NCBI GenBank assembly: GCA_018373675.1
Contig: JAHAGQ010000008.1
Coordinates: 15,475-79,474 of the forward strand
Reading direction: 5' to 3'
Length of the DNA: 64,000 bases
From: Collinsella sp.
GTDB taxonomy: Bacteria > Actinomycetota > Coriobacteriia > Coriobacteriales > Coriobacteriaceae
Below, in pieces: positions 51,023-59,947 of this stretch (position 1 is its first letter; each line of letters begins with the position of its first letter). Below the pieces are notes generated by a model that saw only the letters and a list, made by a program, of their open reading frames with translations, ran no database searches and was not told the origin of the DNA. The translations under genes were made by a program, and so were the position numbers.

Positions 51023-51583
51023 CTACACAAGCTCGTCAGACTGCTCTTGGAGCAGCGAGGCATAACTCCAGATCACCGAGATACACAGACAGACAGCCGC
51101 GCCGATAAGCGACCCCGCATCAAAGGCAACGCCTTGGCAAATCTCAATAACGAAGGAATGAGGCACGACGTAAAGCTCCAGCCCACCAATGGTAAGATTG
51201 ACCGATCCGTAGGCACCAATAAGCGAAACCGCGGCGTTAACAGCAAAGGCAAGCGCAAGAACACGGATAAGCCGCACATGCGTCTTGGTAAAGGGCGAGA
51301 CGCCTCGCGAGATGTTACGGCTGATCCCACACAGAACGACAAGCGAAATACCCACGACGAGTGCCAGGCACAGTCCGCTTGGGATAACGATGCACCCGCC
51401 ATCGAGAAGCGTCACGACGCCGAAAGAATCGACAGAAGCAACGTTTGCAACCGCATACCAGATCACGTAAACAACCAACGCGGCAAAAGCGACGAGCATC
51501 CCTGCAAAAACGGCTGCCATGCAAAAGCCAAGCTTCCTGATATTTTCGCCCGCTTTGGCCATACGCTGAACGCTGTTAGACAT
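51023..51583 (-). CDS. DUF2975 membrane protein
   Basis: A 186-residue protein with four membrane segments (LGFCMAAVFAGMLVAFAALVVYVIWY; CIVIPSGLCLALVVGISLVVLCGI; LIRVLALAFAVNAAVSLIGAYG; SLIGAAVCLCISVIWSYASLL) and the cytoplasmic block SRGVSPFTKTHVRLIRVLAL seen in DUF2975. The start is the ATG at 51583 with GAGGGTG. The paired XRE gene follows. Such pairs may sense a membrane signal and regulate transcription; the signal is not known. Confidence 0.82.
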   Translation of the reverse strand: MSNSVQRMAKAGENIRKLGFCMAAVFAGMLVAFAALVVYVIWYAVANVASVDSFGVVTLLDGGCIVIPSGLCLALVVGISLVVLCGISRNISRGVSPFTKTHVRLIRVLALAFAVNAAVSLIGAYGSVNLTIGGLELYVVPHSFVIEICQGVAFDAGSLIGAAVCLCISVIWSYASLLQEQSDELV

Positions 51584-51725
51584 ACACTCACCCTCATCGA
51601 CTCTATCGTTATTCGAACAGTTTATCGAACAACGATATTGATTGCATGCGGAAAGCCCCGCCAGTGCGCATAGCCCATTCACTAATCAGAAGGGGTGAGA
51701 GTGGATTTTTGGACACGTATCGAAC

Positions 51726-51789
51726 GAGAGTGGATAATCTCCCACTTCGAGGCCACCACCGGGCCTAAAACGGGAGATTATCCACTCTC
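51726..51789. repeat. 18-base inverted repeat between DUF2975 and Hpt genes
   Basis: GAGAGTGGATAATCTCCC (51726-51743) and GGGAGATTATCCACTCTC (51772-51789) are exact complements around a 28-base spacer with an inner GGCC pairing. A third partial copy, GAGAGTGGAT, lies about 30 bases to the left (51698). It lies 24 bases beyond the Hpt gene stop. Confidence 0.8.
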
Positions 51790-51813
51790 ATAGTCATCAA
51801 GGCTCGCAAGCTC

Positions 51814-52170
51814 TTATTCAGCCGCCTCGCGCAGGGCCGACATCGTAGCCGCATATTGCTGCTGCAGTGCATGCATTCCCTCGCGTGCGCCGTCAACGGC
51901 ATCGACGCCGCGCAGCGCATCGGTCACCACAACCGCCGGCTCGTACAGATTATCGAATCCCAGGTTCTGGCTCACGCCCTTGAGCGTATGCACTGCCATA
52001 AACGCACCTTCGGCGTCTCCCGCCGCCATGGCAGCCTCCAGCTTGTCCATGCTCTCGTCATCCAAAAACTTGAGGGCAAAGCGGGCAAGCATTTCCTCGC
52101 CCATCAGCCGAGCGCACGCGTCATCATAATTAGCGCCGATCTTCTCATATGCCTCACGCATGGAAATCAT
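51814..52170 (-). CDS. Hpt domain phosphotransfer protein
   Basis: A 118-residue four-helix Hpt protein. The phospho-accepting His is in the motif FMAVHTLKGVSQNLGF (about residue 60). Hpt proteins pass phosphate between receiver domains. It follows the three-domain REC protein by 24 bases on the same strand, so the two are a likely partner pair. No hybrid histidine kinase is in the window. The start at 52170 follows AAAGGAG. Confidence 0.9.
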   Translation of the reverse strand: MISMREAYEKIGANYDDACARLMGEEMLARFALKFLDDESMDKLEAAMAAGDAEGAFMAVHTLKGVSQNLGFDNLYEPAVVVTDALRGVDAVDGAREGMHALQQQYAATMSALREAAE

Positions 52171-52194
52171 GGGTTAAAAACTCCTTTGGTCAAA

Positions 52195-54075
52195 CTAAAT
52201 CGTGGGAAACGCGACGACGTCAGCGGGGCGTGCCAACGTCTCGGCAATTTGGTCCTGCACCTCGAGCAGGCAATCGAGCAGCAACGGGTTAAAGGTACCG
52301 CACTTACCGTCCAGGATCATCTGGATAACCTCCTCGTGCGGGATGGCATCCTTGTACACGCGCACGCTCGTCAGCGCATCGTACACGTCGGCCACCGAAA
52401 CCACCTGTGCGGCAATGGGAATTTCGTCGCCCTTAAGGCCATCGGGATACCCCTTGCCGTCCCAGCGCTCGTGATGCCAACGCGCAATCTGGTACGCATA
52501 TTCCATAAGCGCATTGCCGGCGTGATGGCTACCCAGCTCAAGCAACATGTCGGCGCCGATCGTGGTATGCGTCTTCATAATCTCGAATTCCTCGGGCGTA
52601 AGGCGTCCGGGTTTGTTGAGAATCGCATCGTCAATCGACATCTTGCCGATATCGTGCAGCGCCGAAGCCAGGGCGATCGTGGAGCGCTCCTCATTGTCGA
52701 GGGAGATCGCGCCGCTACGCTGGACCAGACAGCCAAGCAGCAGCTCGGTCAGCTTTTCGATGTTCGTAACGTGCCTGCCGCTCTCGCCGTTGCGAAGCTC
52801 CATGACGCCGGCCATGATGTCGATGAGCATGCGACTGTTCTTGACGCGCTCGTTGTACTGCTGGGACAGCAGGTTCGTCAGGCGGCGCTGTTTGGCGTAT
52901 AGGCGGATGGTGTTGCTTACACGGCGGCGCACGACACGGGAGTCAAACGGGCGGTTGATATAGTCCGAGGCGCCCAGCTCGTACGCGCGCAAAACCGCAT
53001 CATCGGAATCTTCGCTCGAAATCATGATGACAGGCAGATTATCGATACCCGATCGGCGCGACAGATCGGCCAGCACCTCAAAGCCACTTATGCCCGGCAT
53101 GACAATGTCCAGCAGCACGAGCGACAACTCATCGCCATAGCGGTCGACCATGTCGAGCGCCGTACGACCGTTGTCGGCCTCGAGGATGCAATACTCGTCC
53201 TTGAGCATCTCGTTGAGAATGGCTCGGTTCATCTCGGAGTCATCGGCGATAAGCACCAATGGCTTTTCGCTTTGGAAGGCCTCGATGGAATCGGCATCGG
53301 TCACGACCGTACCGGCTTTTGCCTTAGCGCGGCTCAGTAACTGGACAGCGCGGCCAACGCCCCCATCGACCGTCTCGCCATGAATGCGAACGCCACCAAC
53401 ACATGCCGTCAAGCTCACGTACTCATGGCCCGGAATAATCGTGGAATGAACGGCATCGGATACCTGATGCAGGCGACGGGTGAAGTCATCGGAGGGAATA
53501 TTGGGCATGACGACCACAAACTTGTCGCAGCCATAGCGCACAAGCTCGTCAGTCGAACGAATTCCGCCGCGTATGGCTGTCGCCACAGCACCGAGCGCAA
53601 GGTCGCCGGCATGACGGCCACACGTGTCGTTGAAGACCCTAAAATCATCAAGGTCGATCATCGCAACGCCGGCATTCATGCGGGCGCTTCGGAGCTTTTC
53701 CTCGTAATATCGGCGATTGTGCACGCTCGTCAGCACGTCGGTGTAGACAAGGTCCTCTTCTGCGGCCTCTTGCTCATCGATCGGACGCACCATCAGCAGG
53801 ACGTGAGGCTTGCCCTCGACCTTCAGAGGGCGCAGATGGGCGCGGTACTCAACGCCATCGTTGAGCAGTTGCTCCGACACCTCATCGGAATCTGTCAAGA
53901 CCTCAAGACTCGACTGACGCAGACAAGGGCAGCGATCGCCGGCGAGCAGGCAGTTGGGCTCGCTCTTAATCTGATCGGCCGACAGCAAACGTACCACGGG
54001 GTAGGTCTTCGCGACACGGGCGACCTCGGCGGCAGCCTCCTCGTCGGTTAGATTGACCTCGTGACTATTGAGCAT
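52195..54075 (-). CDS. GGDEF (degenerate) - REC - HD-GYP three-domain regulator
   Basis: A 626-residue protein. Residues 1-95 are an uncharacterised sensory-like region with a Cys-Pro-Cys motif. A GGDEF-like domain follows (about 110-265; YTDVLTSVHNRRYY, then RYGCDKF in place of GGDEF). Next is a receiver (about 272-395; LVLIADDSEMNRAIL, phospho-Asp in VLLDIVMPG), then an HD-GYP domain (about 410-615) with HDIGKMS and HHERWDGKGYPDGLKGDEI. The altered GGDEF site makes cyclase activity unlikely. The Hpt gene downstream may phosphorylate the receiver. Confidence 0.92.
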   Translation of the reverse strand: MLNSHEVNLTDEEAAAEVARVAKTYPVVRLLSADQIKSEPNCLLAGDRCPCLRQSSLEVLTDSDEVSEQLLNDGVEYRAHLRPLKVEGKPHVLLMVRPIDEQEAAEEDLVYTDVLTSVHNRRYYEEKLRSARMNAGVAMIDLDDFRVFNDTCGRHAGDLALGAVATAIRGGIRSTDELVRYGCDKFVVVMPNIPSDDFTRRLHQVSDAVHSTIIPGHEYVSLTACVGGVRIHGETVDGGVGRAVQLLSRAKAKAGTVVTDADSIEAFQSEKPLVLIADDSEMNRAILNEMLKDEYCILEADNGRTALDMVDRYGDELSLVLLDIVMPGISGFEVLADLSRRSGIDNLPVIMISSEDSDDAVLRAYELGASDYINRPFDSRVVRRRVSNTIRLYAKQRRLTNLLSQQYNERVKNSRMLIDIMAGVMELRNGESGRHVTNIEKLTELLLGCLVQRSGAISLDNEERSTIALASALHDIGKMSIDDAILNKPGRLTPEEFEIMKTHTTIGADMLLELGSHHAGNALMEYAYQIARWHHERWDGKGYPDGLKGDEIPIAAQVVSVADVYDALTSVRVYKDAIPHEEVIQMILDGKCGTFNPLLLDCLLEVQDQIAETLARPADVVAFPTI

Positions 54076-54286
54076 ATGGGGCCCTTTCGATAGTTTCGCA
54101 TGGTAGCGGTGGGTTCCAAATGGTACAAGGGCAACACCTTGCCGATGCAGGTAAGCACGTGAATGCTGTTACATTTTTATGAGTTGGCAGACGGCGCGAT
54201 TGAAGCCGCAGACGTGAGGTTTTGAGCACATTTGTTAACGCAGCCGAAACGTTTGCGAGTGAAGCCTGTTTTGTTTTTTACAGCTG

Positions 54287-55096
54287 TTAGAGCCCCAGGA
54301 TGCCGCGGACAGCCCGGGCAGCCGCTGCCGGGCGATCGCGCAGGCCGTTGTGCGCGCCGGGAACCATTACGAGTGGACAGTCCAAAAGCTCAGCCGCTAT
54401 CCTCGTGCCCGCCTCGCGAGGCGTGCCAATCGAGAGCTCGCCCAGGAGCACGGCGGCCACCGTTTTTGACGCACGAACGCTATCCCAATCGGGAACGCAG
54501 GTCATAGTAATCCCGTATTCGTTTGCCATGAAACTACGGCCGTTGCGCAGGGCATGCTTGGCTTCTGCCTCGGTTGTTCTGGGAGCTTCGGGGTCCGGAT
54601 CGCCGATGGCACCCAGAAAGGCCCGTAATGCCCTGGAGACCTTCCCCGCGGCGATCATCTCGAGCAAAACCGGGGCCGCGCCCAGACCGGCACCCTCATC
54701 TGTCACGGCGGGTTCATGCAGAATCGCACGTGAGATTATGGCGGGGTTTGCACGGAGAAGCTCCAGGGCCACCAACGTACCGGCACTGTGCGCGAGCACG
54801 TTTGCCGGAGCGCCAATATGCTCGATAACAGTCTGCAGGTCGTCGGCCTGGGCGGCAAGGTCGTAGCGTCCGTCTGCAGCGTCGCCACTCTCGCCGCAAC
54901 CGCGGCGGTCGTAGGCAATGACGCGGCAGTCACAGGCGAGCTCGCGGGCGATACCGTCAAAAAAGACGCCGTCGACGCACGCACCGTGCACGCACACCAA
55001 GGCGGGTACATCGGACGATACAACCGGGCCGGCATACTCGCGGCAGGCGATCGTGGTGCCCGCATTCTCGACCGTAAAATCCATGTTGTGCCCCAT
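54287..55096 (-). CDS. alpha/beta hydrolase
   Basis: A hydrolase of about 269 residues with the oxyanion motif VCVHGACVDGVFFD, DRRGCGESG, the nucleophile elbow NVLAHSAGTLVALELL (Ser flanked as AHSAG rather than GHSMG) and the late His in VPGAHNGLRDRP. The start may be the ATG at 55096 or 55084; neither has a strong ribosome site. Substrate unknown; the closest type is small esterase or lactonase. The gene is alone on its strand here. Confidence 0.85.
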   Translation of the reverse strand: MGHNMDFTVENAGTTIACREYAGPVVSSDVPALVCVHGACVDGVFFDGIARELACDCRVIAYDRRGCGESGDAADGRYDLAAQADDLQTVIEHIGAPANVLAHSAGTLVALELLRANPAIISRAILHEPAVTDEGAGLGAAPVLLEMIAAGKVSRALRAFLGAIGDPDPEAPRTTEAEAKHALRNGRSFMANEYGITMTCVPDWDSVRASKTVAAVLLGELSIGTPREAGTRIAAELLDCPLVMVPGAHNGLRDRPAAAARAVRGILGL

Positions 55097-55259
55097 CGTC
55101 TTGTGTTTTGTTAACAGATTAACTGTACCCGACCCGATACCTTTCATGACGCGGCATCGAAGGCAGAGTTAAAAAACGAAACCCGCAAAGCACAAGCCCG
55201 GACCATACGTTGGAGCCGATGCTATGCTTAAGGTTAATTGTCTTGAGGAGCTTTTATCT

Positions 55260-56036
55260 ATGTCTACGTTTCTAAATGCCAGCCCCATCTTTGGGCCCGT
55301 CCGCAGCCGTCGCCTGGGCCTTTCGCTCGGCGTCAACATGATGCCGGCGAGCGGCAAGATCTGCACGTTCGACTGCATCTACTGCGAGAACGGCCTCAAC
55401 GCCGAGCGCCCCTGCCACGAGCCGTATAACACGGCTGCCGTGGTGCTCGACGCACTCGAGGCCAAGCTGCACGAGATGGTAATCGAGGGTGAGCTGCCCG
55501 ATGTAATCACGTTTGCCGGCAATGGCGAGCCCACCGCCGCGCCGGAGTTTCCGCAGACCATCGCCGGTGCCGTCGCGCTTCGCGACCAGCTGGCCCCAAA
55601 CACCAAGATTGCCGTGCTCTCCAACGGCACGCGCGCCGACCGTCCCCAGGTGCACGATGCGCTCATGATGGTCGACGACAACATCCTGAAGCTCGATACG
55701 GTCGACCCGGCATTTATCCAGCTGCTCGATCAACCCGTTGGACCCTACGACGTGGAGCATCAGATTGAGACGTTCGCGAGCTTTAACAGTCATGTCATTA
55801 TCCAGACGATCTTTTTGACCGGCGAGTATCAGGGCAGGCTCATCGACAACACCGGTGAGGAGTACGTTGGTCCTTGGCTCGCGGCGCTCGAGCGCATTCG
55901 CCCGCAGGAGGCGACCATCTACACCGTCGCACGCGAGACGCCGGTCGCTGGCCTTGCCAAAGCAGCGCCTGAGGTACTCGACGCCATTGCCGCACGCGTG
56001 CGCGCCCTCGGCATTCCCTGCCAGGTGAGCTACTAG
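55260..56036 (+). CDS. radical SAM protein (COG0731-like)
   Basis: A 258-residue enzyme with the cluster motif CTFDCIYCENGLN (Cys-x3-Cys-x2-Cys). It starts with FGPVRSRRLGLSLGVNMMPASGK, a hallmark of the group related to wybutosine-type Fe-S oxidoreductases. Later it has VITFAGNGEPTAAPEF and ILKLDTVDPAFIQLLDQP. The ATG at 55260 has GAGGAG. The reaction is not known. Confidence 0.87.
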   Translation: MSTFLNASPIFGPVRSRRLGLSLGVNMMPASGKICTFDCIYCENGLNAERPCHEPYNTAAVVLDALEAKLHEMVIEGELPDVITFAGNGEPTAAPEFPQTIAGAVALRDQLAPNTKIAVLSNGTRADRPQVHDALMMVDDNILKLDTVDPAFIQLLDQPVGPYDVEHQIETFASFNSHVIIQTIFLTGEYQGRLIDNTGEEYVGPWLAALERIRPQEATIYTVARETPVAGLAKAAPEVLDAIAARVRALGIPCQVSY

Positions 56037-56077
56037 CAAAACCACGCAGCAGCTAGTATCAGCCATCCCGCTCCATC

Positions 56078-56144
56078 AGTTGCGGTGATATAGTTCCTAT
56101 TTATGCTGTTAAACCGCTTAAATCGGAACTATATCACCGCAACT
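56078..56144. repeat. 67-bp inverted-repeat element, copy 2
   Basis: AGTTGCGGTGATATAGTTCC to GGAACTATATCACCGCAACT. This copy has perfectly matching 20-base ends. It lies 42 bases after the radical SAM stop and 52 bases before the map start. Confidence 0.9.
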
Positions 56145-56196
56145 TTTATGGACGCGTGGGTGGGCTATACTAGCTGCGGATGAAAGGAAGTTAGCC

Positions 56197-57084
56197 ATGT
56201 ATGACAAAGGACCCGTGCCTGGCCGCAACGACGCTTGCTGGTGCGGCAGCGGCAAGAAGTACAAGAAATGCCACAGCGCCTTCGACGAGCGCCTCGAGCG
56301 CCTGTGGGAGGAGGGCTGGGAGGTTCTGCCCCGTACGCTCTACAAGACGCCCGCCGATATCGAAGGCATCGAACGCTCGGCAGCCATCAACGTGGGCGTG
56401 CTCGATTACGTAGGCGAGCACATCGCCGCGGGCATGACCACCAACCAGATCGACCAGATGATCTACGACTACACCGTCGAGCACGGTGGCACGCCGGCCG
56501 ATCTCAACTACGAGGGCTATCCCAAGAGCGTGTGTACCTCGATCAACGACGTCGTCTGCCACGGTATCCCCTGCGATGCGGATGTGCTGCACGAGGGCGA
56601 CATCATCAACGTCGACTGCTCCACGATTTTGGACGGCTACTTTAGTGATTCGAGCCGCATGTTCTGCATCGGCGAGGTCTCTGCCGAGCGCCAGCGCCTG
56701 GTCGACGTCACCCGCGCCAGCGTGGAGGCGGGTCTGGCAGCCGTCAAGCCATGGCTGCCGCTGTCCGTTATGGCCGAGGCCGTGCAAAAGACGGTCGAGG
56801 ACGCCGGCTTTAGCGTGGTGCGCGAGTACGGCGGACACGGCATCGGTAAGGAGTTCCACGAGGACCCGTTTGTGGGCTTTACCACCGAGGCACCCGATGT
56901 GGACACTATCATGGCCCCGGGCATGGTCTTTACCATCGAGCCCATGGTCAACGCCGGAGCACCCGACATCAAGATCAGCAAGGGCGACGGTTGGTGCGTG
57001 CGCACCAAGGACGGTAGCGATTCGGCCCAATGCGAGGTGCAACTCGTAGTGACCGAGGACGGTTACGAGCTGTTGAGCTGGTAG
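56197..57084 (+). CDS. map: methionine aminopeptidase type I with N-terminal SEC-C motif
   Basis: The enzyme removes the N-terminal Met from new proteins. The 295-residue protein begins with a SEC-C zinc motif (GRNDACWCGSGKKYKKCH, residues 9-26) that may bind the ribosome. The catalytic domain follows, with all five metal ligands: Asp in NVDCST, Asp in GYFSDSS, His in YGGHGIG, Glu in FTIEPM and Glu in QCEVQLV. AAAGGAAG precedes the ATG. The terminator is at 57094. Confidence 0.95.
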   Translation: MYDKGPVPGRNDACWCGSGKKYKKCHSAFDERLERLWEEGWEVLPRTLYKTPADIEGIERSAAINVGVLDYVGEHIAAGMTTNQIDQMIYDYTVEHGGTPADLNYEGYPKSVCTSINDVVCHGIPCDADVLHEGDIINVDCSTILDGYFSDSSRMFCIGEVSAERQRLVDVTRASVEAGLAAVKPWLPLSVMAEAVQKTVEDAGFSVVREYGGHGIGKEFHEDPFVGFTTEAPDVDTIMAPGMVFTIEPMVNAGAPDIKISKGDGWCVRTKDGSDSAQCEVQLVVTEDGYELLSW

Positions 57085-57093
57085 CTGTGAATG

Positions 57094-57139
57094 CGCCGGA
57101 TGCTGACGGGCACGCTCGTCTTGCATCCGGCGTTTTTTT
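57094..57139 (+). terminator. terminator of map
   Basis: CGCCGGATG and CATCCGGCG pair around a 21-base loop with an inner ACGGGC..GCTCGT stem, followed by TTTTTTT. This is a strong intrinsic terminator. Confidence 0.92.
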
Positions 57140-57152
57140 GAGCGTTTTGCCT

Positions 57153-57193
57153 GATAAAATCTGCCAAAATAAACCTGTCCCTTTTTGGCAGGT
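57153..57193 (+). repeat. TGCCAAAA hairpin repeat, copy 4
   Basis: GATAAAATCTGCCAAAATAA then ACCTGTCCC and TTTTTGGCAGGT. It lies just 20 bases before the GTG start of the dehydrogenase gene. In this copy the second arm is TTTTTGGCAGGT and the first reads ATCTGCCAAAA. Confidence 0.85.
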
Positions 57194-57212
57194 CAAGCGG
57201 AAAGGACTGCTT

Positions 57213-58148
57213 GTGAACATTCTGGTTTTGCTGCCCGTCAACGACCGCCATCGCGCAATTCTTGAGTCGAGCGCTCCGGGCGAGGACTTTATCTACACGA
57301 GCTCCGACGCCGTCACGCGCGAGCAGGTCGCCGATGCCGACGTGATCTTGGGCAACATCGACCCTGACATGCTCACGGCATGCGAACATCTCCAGCTGTT
57401 GCAATTGCAGACCGCTGGCTATGACGATTACTTGGCCGCCGGCACCGTGCCGGCCGATGCCAAACTGTCTTGCTCGGTGGGCGCCTATGGCCAGGCAGTA
57501 AGCGAGCACATGTTTGCCATGGTGCTGTCTATGATGAAGCGCCTGCCCGGCTACCAGGACCTGCAGCGCGAGCATCGCTGGGAGGATTTGGGGCCGGTTA
57601 CCTCGCTCAAAAACGCCAACGTGCTGGTGCTGGGCGCAGGCGATATCGGCGGCCATTTTGCCACGCTCTGCCGCAGCATGGGCGCGCACGTCCGCGGCAT
57701 CAAGCGCCATCCGCTCGTCTACCCCATTGTGTTTGAGGACATGGACGGCATGGACGCCCTGCCCGAGCGCCTGGCCGAGGCCGACATCGTCGCATCCTTT
57801 ATGCCCAGCACACCCGAGACCCGCGGCCTGGCGAACGCCGAGTTCTTCGCCGCGATGAAGCCGGGCGCCTTCTTTGCCAACGGCGGCCGCGGCGACCTTG
57901 TGGTCGCCGACGATCTGGTTGCCGCTCTTGAGTCCGGACACCTTGCCGGTGCCGCGGTCGATGTCACCGACCCTGAGCCACTGCCCGCAACAAGCCCGCT
58001 GTGGGATGCGCCCAACATGCTCATCACGCCGCATATCTCGGGCTGGTTCCACTTGGAGGCTACGCTCAACAATGTGGTCGACATTGCCGCAGAGAATCTG
58101 CGTCACCTGCAAGCCGGCGAGACCCTGCGCTGCTGGATCGAACACTGA
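57213..58148 (+). CDS. D-isomer specific 2-hydroxyacid dehydrogenase
   Basis: A 311-residue NAD-dependent enzyme. It has the cofactor loop VLVLGAGDIGGHFATLCRSMGAHVRGIKRHP, the catalytic Arg region FANGGRGDLVVADDLVAALESGHLAGAAVDVTDPEPLP and the His in ITPHISGWFH. The start is the GTG at 57213, supported by AAAGGA; the longer frame overlaps map and is discarded. Substrate cannot be told from the sequence; lactate-type or phosphoglycerate-type reactions are possible. Confidence 0.92.
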   Translation: MNILVLLPVNDRHRAILESSAPGEDFIYTSSDAVTREQVADADVILGNIDPDMLTACEHLQLLQLQTAGYDDYLAAGTVPADAKLSCSVGAYGQAVSEHMFAMVLSMMKRLPGYQDLQREHRWEDLGPVTSLKNANVLVLGAGDIGGHFATLCRSMGAHVRGIKRHPLVYPIVFEDMDGMDALPERLAEADIVASFMPSTPETRGLANAEFFAAMKPGAFFANGGRGDLVVADDLVAALESGHLAGAAVDVTDPEPLPATSPLWDAPNMLITPHISGWFHLEATLNNVVDIAAENLRHLQAGETLRCWIEH

Positions 58149-58151
58149 TTG

Positions 58152-58178
58152 TTCCGGCGTTTTCCAAACGCCGGAACC
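58152..58178. terminator. terminator hairpin of the dehydrogenase gene
   Basis: GTTCCGGCGTTT and AAACGCCGGAAC form a perfect 12-base stem with a TCC loop, 4 bases after the stop codon. There is no long T-run. Confidence 0.75.
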
Positions 58179-58187
58179 CCTCGACGC

Positions 58188-58293
58188 TGCGAGCCCGCCA
58201 GAGCGGCAATCTGCCTTTCAATCGTCGGGCATGACCAGAAGGTCAATGCCCTCCTCTTTCAAGGCACCTTGCTCACTCTGGCGGGCTCTCGCT
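58188..58293. repeat. long imperfect hairpin between convergent genes
   Basis: The outer arms GAGCCCGCCAGAG and CTCTGGCGGGCTC enclose a nested series: GCAATCTGCCTTTCAA with an imperfect partner TTTCAAGGCACCTTGC, and an inner GGGCATGACC-AGAA-GGTCAATGCCC. The element is about 105 bases and can fold into one long rod. It lies between the dehydrogenase and M18 genes, which converge. Confidence 0.65.
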
Positions 58294-58353
58294 GACTTTT
58301 GTTCAACCTGCGGCGTTTTAGGGTCCTATCGGCTTGCAATGCCACTGGCATTT

Positions 58354-58403
58354 GCCCAGATAAAACCTGCCAAAGTAAACCTGTCCTCTTTTGGTAGGTT
58401 TTA
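58354..58403 (+). repeat. TGCCAAAA hairpin repeat, copy 5
   Basis: CCCAGATAAAACCTGCCAAA, then GTAAACCTGTCCTC and TTTTGGTAGGTTTTAG. It has one A-to-G and one small change from copy 3. It overlaps the stop codon of the M18 aminopeptidase gene (58401-58403). Confidence 0.8.
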
Positions 58404-59786
58404 GAGCTCCACGCTTTCGGCGCCGTTGATGGTTAGGTCGCGCTCGTAGAAGGCGGTGAGGGCGCGGATGGCGTACATGACGTCGCGTACGCCGCCGGTT
58501 TCGTAGCTTGAATGCATGGCCAGCTGCGGCAGGCCCACGTCTACGGCATGCATGCTCACCTGCATATTGGACAGATTGCCCAGGGTGGAGCCGCCCGCCA
58601 TATCGCTCTTGTTGGCGAAGGCCTGCGTGGGTACGTCGGCGTCATCGCAAATAGCCTGGAACACTGCGCGGCTAAAGGCGTCGGTGCAGTAGTGCTGGTT
58701 GGCGGCTTCTTTGATGACGATGCCGCCGTTGAGCACCACCTGGTTGCGGGCATCGCACTTCTCGGCATGGTTGGGATGCACGGCATGCGCGTTGTCGCAG
58801 CTCACGAGCATCGATGCGGCAAGGGCGCGATGGTACGACTCGTCGTCAAAGCCCAGCGAGCCGTTAATGCGGCGCAGTGCGTCGGCCAAGAAGGTCGACA
58901 TGGCGCCCTGCTTGGTCTCGGAGCCAACCTCCTCGTTATCAAAGCAGCAAAAGACCGAGACGTCGTGCGCGTTCTCGGCACCCAAAAATGCCTGCAGCGA
59001 GGTGTAGGCGCAGGCCAGGTCGTCGAGCTTGGGCGTCGAGATAAACTCGTCGGCCCAGCCCCAAATGCGCGCATCCTGACGATTGACCAGGAACAAATCG
59101 CGGCCCAAAATTTGCTCGGGCTCAACGTCCAGCTCGTCGGCGATCAGGGCATCAAAATCACCCTGCTTGAGTTCGCCAGCGCTGATGAGCGGGCACAGGT
59201 CAACGGCGCGATTGGGAGCAAAGCTCTCGTTAACGCCGCGGTTCATGTGGATGGCAAGGCTCGGAATAATGGCAACCTCGCGCTCGGTGGCAAGCAGGCG
59301 GCTCTCAATACGGTCGCCCTCGCGCACCAGCACGCGGCCCGCGAGCGCCAGCGGGCGATCGAACCAGGTGTAGTCGATCATGCCGCCGTAGGCCTCGGTG
59401 TTCAGGCGCAGCGTCTCGCCCGCACCGTCGAGTTCGGGCACGGCCTTGACCTTAAACGTCGGCGAATCGCTGTGCGACGCCGTGAGCTGAAAATGATAGT
59501 CGCCGGCAACGCCGTCCTCGCCCCAGGTTGCGGCCAGGTCCTCGCCCACCTTAAAGGCAACAACGCTCGAGGTGTTGCGCTGCGTGTAATAACGCCCGCC
59601 CGGCTCGATGTCCCACGCCGCATTCTCGGGCAGGTAGGTAAAGCCCGCCTCGTCGAGCTCGGCCATAATGGTCGCCGCCGTATGGAACATGCTGGGGCAT
59701 GCCTCGATAAAGTCGATAAGGTCGTTGGCGGCCTCGATATCATCGGCCGTCACATGCGCGCGCTCGGGCGTTTCCTGATCCGTCAT
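58401..59786 (-). CDS. M18 family aminopeptidase
   Basis: A 461-residue zinc aminopeptidase that removes N-terminal residues, with preference for acidic residues in many members. Metal and catalytic motifs are LTASHSDSPTFKVK (His and Asp), FDNEEVGSETKQGA (catalytic Glu-Glu), and HPNHAEKCDARNQVVLNGGIVIK plus LAMHSSYETGGVRD near the end. The start ATG at 59786 has AAAGGGGAGAGC; the upstream frame to 59897 is not used. It faces the dehydrogenase gene across the hairpin region. Confidence 0.93.
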   Translation of the reverse strand: MTDQETPERAHVTADDIEAANDLIDFIEACPSMFHTAATIMAELDEAGFTYLPENAAWDIEPGGRYYTQRNTSSVVAFKVGEDLAATWGEDGVAGDYHFQLTASHSDSPTFKVKAVPELDGAGETLRLNTEAYGGMIDYTWFDRPLALAGRVLVREGDRIESRLLATEREVAIIPSLAIHMNRGVNESFAPNRAVDLCPLISAGELKQGDFDALIADELDVEPEQILGRDLFLVNRQDARIWGWADEFISTPKLDDLACAYTSLQAFLGAENAHDVSVFCCFDNEEVGSETKQGAMSTFLADALRRINGSLGFDDESYHRALAASMLVSCDNAHAVHPNHAEKCDARNQVVLNGGIVIKEAANQHYCTDAFSRAVFQAICDDADVPTQAFANKSDMAGGSTLGNLSNMQVSMHAVDVGLPQLAMHSSYETGGVRDVMYAIRALTAFYERDLTINGAESVEL

Positions 59787-59947
59787 GCTCTCCCCTTTCG
59801 CTGGGTTGATGGTCCCCTCCAGCATACCCCGCCACGCCAGCGCCGCACTCTTCATTCCGTGCTTAATTCCGCGCCACTCACCAAGTTGAGCCATCATGCC
59901 CGCGCTCCTTTTGCGACAATTGCGCTAACAGGACGAGAGGAGCCGTC

